A stretch of 7,779 nt of DNA from an uncultured Halieaceae bacterium (GTDB lineage: Bacteria > Pseudomonadota > Gammaproteobacteria > Pseudomonadales > Halieaceae): positions 1 through 7,779 of the forward strand of contig CALINF010000289.1 in assembly GCA_938045215.1 (NCBI GenBank), given 5' to 3'. The translations under genes were made by a program, and so were the position numbers. Position 1 is the first letter of the stretch. Each line of letters opens with the position of its first letter. Of the stretch, positions 5,788 to 7,779 are shown one piece after another. Below the pieces are notes generated by a model that saw only the letters and a list, made by a program, of their open reading frames with translations, had not been told where the DNA came from and ran no database searches.

Positions 5788-6366
5788 TTATTGACCCACG
5801 ATGCTGCGCACGATTTCAAGCGTCTGGCTAAGCTCTTCGTCGCTCATCGCCGCCTGTGTAACATAGCGGATCAGCCCGTCTTGATCTAGTACAACCAACA
5901 CAGAGCCTTTGTCACCCAGCCCCCACGTGCTGGCACCGGTGCCGTCCTTGTCCAATACCATGGTAGCCAGCGGGAACTCCTTCTTTTTTGACTCCACTTG
6001 GGACACCACGAACCCGGTCGTACCCCACATAGCTGCGTCCAGGTTGACCAGCGTAGTCACGTGATAGGTGTTCGTTTCCAGATTGTCTTGCAGTAGGTCG
6101 GTAAATGGCTCGAAAATCTTGCTGGCGCTCTGTGTACCGGGGAAGTATTGCAGAACGTGGGCTTTGCCGGGGTTTGCGCTTGATGACCAGGCAACGTAAT
6201 TGAGTTCATCCTGGGACAGTGTGATCTCACCTTTCTCTTCTATCACGACTGCAGGCAACGGATTGCCGACTTCGGGAGAGCTTGCGTTGGCAGCCAGCGC
6301 CACAGGTAGCAGAGTCAGTACGACCAGGCAGTGAAGAATTCTGGTGAGGAAGTGTTGAGAAATCAT
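5788..6366 (-). CDS. YtfJ-family periplasmic thioredoxin-fold protein
   Basis: A 192-residue exported protein similar to E. coli YtfJ (184 residues), whose function is not settled. Residues 1-25 are a Sec signal peptide with a hydrophobic stretch ILHCLVVLTLLPVALA and an A-L-A cleavage site after A25 (A28 is an alternative), so it should be periplasmic. Family-typical segments follow: GNPLPAVVIEEKGEITL (34-50), GKAHVLQYFPGTQSA (67-81), TTLVNLDAA (104-112), ESKKKEFPLATMVLDKDG (125-142) and SVLVVLDQDGLIRY (155-168). The fold is thioredoxin-like, but the mature protein has no cysteine, so it is not a thiol oxidoreductase. ATG 6364-6366 has AGGAG seven bases upstream. It lies 30 bases downstream of the YgiQ stop and may be cotranscribed with it. 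The ytfJ name is used for the family only, since orthology is not proven. Confidence 0.88.
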   Translation of the reverse strand: MISQHFLTRILHCLVVLTLLPVALAANASSPEVGNPLPAVVIEEKGEITLSQDELNYVAWSSSANPGKAHVLQYFPGTQSASKIFEPFTDLLQDNLETNTYHVTTLVNLDAAMWGTTGFVVSQVESKKKEFPLATMVLDKDGTGASTWGLGDKGSVLVVLDQDGLIRYVTQAAMSDEELSQTLEIVRSIVGQ

Positions 6367-6396
6367 AGCGAGTCTCCTGTATTTGCCGATAGCGCG

Positions 6397-7779
6397 CTAG
6401 CGGCGACGTCTGGTGGGTTTTCTGCCTGGTTTTTTATCCGGGTTGCGCGGCAGGCCATTGTGCTGTGTCGCGAACGTCTGCGTGCCTGGAGGTACTATGC
6501 CATGACGTTTTGCGGGCTGTCGAGTTGGGATCAAATGCATCTTGCCGTTACCAATAAGGTCCGAGCGCCCCATTTTCTTTAACGCCTTGCGCAGCTCTGG
6601 CCAGTTGTCCGGATCGTGATAGCGCAAGAATGCCTTGTGCAGCTTGCGCTGGGACAAGCCCTTTACCGTGGGCATGGTATCGCTGCTGTGGGTCACCCGC
6701 TTTAACGGATTTTTACCGCTGTAGTACATTGCCGTGGCCGTCGCCATGGGGGACGGATAGAACGTTTGTACCTGATCAGCACGAAACTTGTTGCGCTTCA
6801 GCCACAGTGCCAGATTCATCATATCTTCCGTACGTGTGCCGGGGTGCGCTGCAATGAAGTAAGGAATAAGGTACTGCTCTTTGCCCGCTTCTTTTGAGTA
6901 TTTGTCGAACATCGACTTGAACTTGTCATAGCTGCCCATGCCCGGTTTCATCATCTTGGACAGTGGGGCATTCTCAGTGTGTTCAGGTGCAATTTTCAGG
7001 TAGCCGCCCACGTGATGGGTGACAAGCTCACGCACGTACTCAGGTGTCTCTACGGCCAGGTCGTAACGCAGCCCGGATGCAATTAGTACCTTCTTGACGC
7101 CGTCCACATCCCGCGCACGGCGATAAAGGTTAACCAATGGCGTTTGATCAGTGTTGAGGTTTTTGCAGATTCCCGGGAAAACGCAACTGAGTTTGCGACA
7201 CTTCGCCTCAACCTCTTTGCTCTTGCAGGCAAGGCGCCACATATTGGCCGTGGGTCCACCCAGATCAGAAATCACGCCCGTGAAAGCAGGCGATGTATCG
7301 CGAATCGCCTCGACTTCGCGAATGATAGAGTCTTCGGACCGATTCTGGATGATTCGGCCCTCGTGCTCCGTGATTGAGCAGAACGTGCAGCCTCCGAAAC
7401 AACCGCGCATGATGTTAACCGAATGCCGAATCATCTCGTAAGCGGGAATTGATGCATCGCCATACGCAGTGTGCGGTAGTCGGGTGTAGGGTAGCTCGAA
7501 CACCCAGTCCAACTCTTGCGTTTCCAGTGGAATGGGTGGGGGGTTTAGCCAGACTTCCCTATCGCCATGGGCTTGAACCAGAGCGCGCGCATTATAGGGG
7601 TTCGTTTCTTTGTGCAGTACACGAGAGGCATGAGCGTACAGTGCACTGTCTGCTTTGACCTGCTCGTATGAAGGGATGCGGATGACAGCACTTTGCGTTT
7701 CTGTGGCTACGTCCATTAGCTTCACGGGCTCAGCAACTGCCGTATCCGCGTTCGCCGTTTTTGTCTCGCATACAGCCCC
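6397..7779 (-). CDS. ygiQ: YgiQ family radical SAM protein, 5' end beyond window
   Basis: This is the C-terminal 460 residues of a YgiQ-type radical SAM enzyme. The reading frame is open to the right edge, so the true start and roughly the first 250-300 residues are outside; E. coli YgiQ is over 700 residues long. The GTG at 7725 is internal and should not be taken as the start. The radical SAM cluster motif CX3CX2C (RGCFGGCTFC) is encoded at 7378-7401, and it sits inside the family block HSVNIMRGCFGGCTFCSITEHEGR. Other YgiQ hallmarks are YAHASRVLHKETNPYNARALVQ, PPPIPL, SGLRYDLA, LKIAPEHTE, PYFIAAHPGT and VQTFYPSPM. The C-terminus is strongly basic, ending in four arginines, which is common in this family. 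The reaction catalysed is unknown. It is followed 30 bases later by the YtfJ-like gene. Confidence 0.95.
   Translation of the reverse strand, partial: GAVCETKTANADTAVAEPVKLMDVATETQSAVIRIPSYEQVKADSALYAHASRVLHKETNPYNARALVQAHGDREVWLNPPPIPLETQELDWVFELPYTRLPHTAYGDASIPAYEMIRHSVNIMRGCFGGCTFCSITEHEGRIIQNRSEDSIIREVEAIRDTSPAFTGVISDLGGPTANMWRLACKSKEVEAKCRKLSCVFPGICKNLNTDQTPLVNLYRRARDVDGVKKVLIASGLRYDLAVETPEYVRELVTHHVGGYLKIAPEHTENAPLSKMMKPGMGSYDKFKSMFDKYSKEAGKEQYLIPYFIAAHPGTRTEDMMNLALWLKRNKFRADQVQTFYPSPMATATAMYYSGKNPLKRVTHSSDTMPTVKGLSQRKLHKAFLRYHDPDNWPELRKALKKMGRSDLIGNGKMHLIPTRQPAKRHGIVPPGTQTFATQHNGLPRNPDKKPGRKPTRRRR

Noticed and set aside
7151..7441. 96-residue plus-strand open frame
   Set aside because: Antisense to the radical SAM motif region of ygiQ; no independent support.
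1..7779. Mobile element, CRISPR array, tRNA or defence system
   Set aside because: No terminal repeats, transposase or integrase motifs, spaced direct repeats or tRNA-like cloverleaf were seen; every coding region fits a core-type bacterial family.

Overview
The window reads as ordinary chromosomal DNA of a gammaproteobacterium, most likely an aerobic marine or environmental one. This rests on the protein families (DUF5062, an OxyR with both redox cysteines, YtfJ, YgiQ and a Cof-type HAD phosphatase) and on dense, even coding. I see no insertion sequence, integrase, tRNA, rRNA or CRISPR array. Placement below class level is not supported.

Layout, left to right. A small DUF5062-type gene (112-348, minus) lies divergent from a crotonase-family gene (586-1425, plus), separated by a 237-base gap. 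The crotonase gene converges on a minus-strand run: rubrerythrin (4310-4729), a GlpC/HdrD-like iron-sulfur protein (2912-4234), DUF3501 (2295-2894) and a Cof-type HAD phosphatase (1434-2264). Divergent from rubrerythrin is oxyR (4878-5780, plus). It converges on a second minus-strand pair, a YtfJ-like periplasmic protein (5788-6366) and a YgiQ radical SAM protein (6397 to the right edge, 5' end missing). Both convergent junctions are under 10 bases. No stretch over 300 bases lacks a gene.

The centre looks like a peroxide-response unit: a peroxide-sensing regulator transcribed away from a probable NADH- or thiol-independent peroxidase (rubrerythrin), followed by an iron-sulfur electron-transfer protein and a conserved protein of unknown function. 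The rubrerythrin has no rubredoxin domain and no rubredoxin gene is seen in the window, so the neighbouring iron-sulfur protein is a reasonable candidate electron donor (inference). The shared 148-base promoter region holds a perfect 7-bp inverted repeat that could be the OxyR operator. A strong hairpin with a short T-tract after rubrerythrin could reduce read-through, keeping the peroxidase more abundant than its partners.

Three genes appear to start at GTG (DUF5062, iron-sulfur protein, HAD phosphatase). For two of them the longest open frame extends too far upstream, and the start was moved to the codon with a good Shine-Dalgarno sequence.
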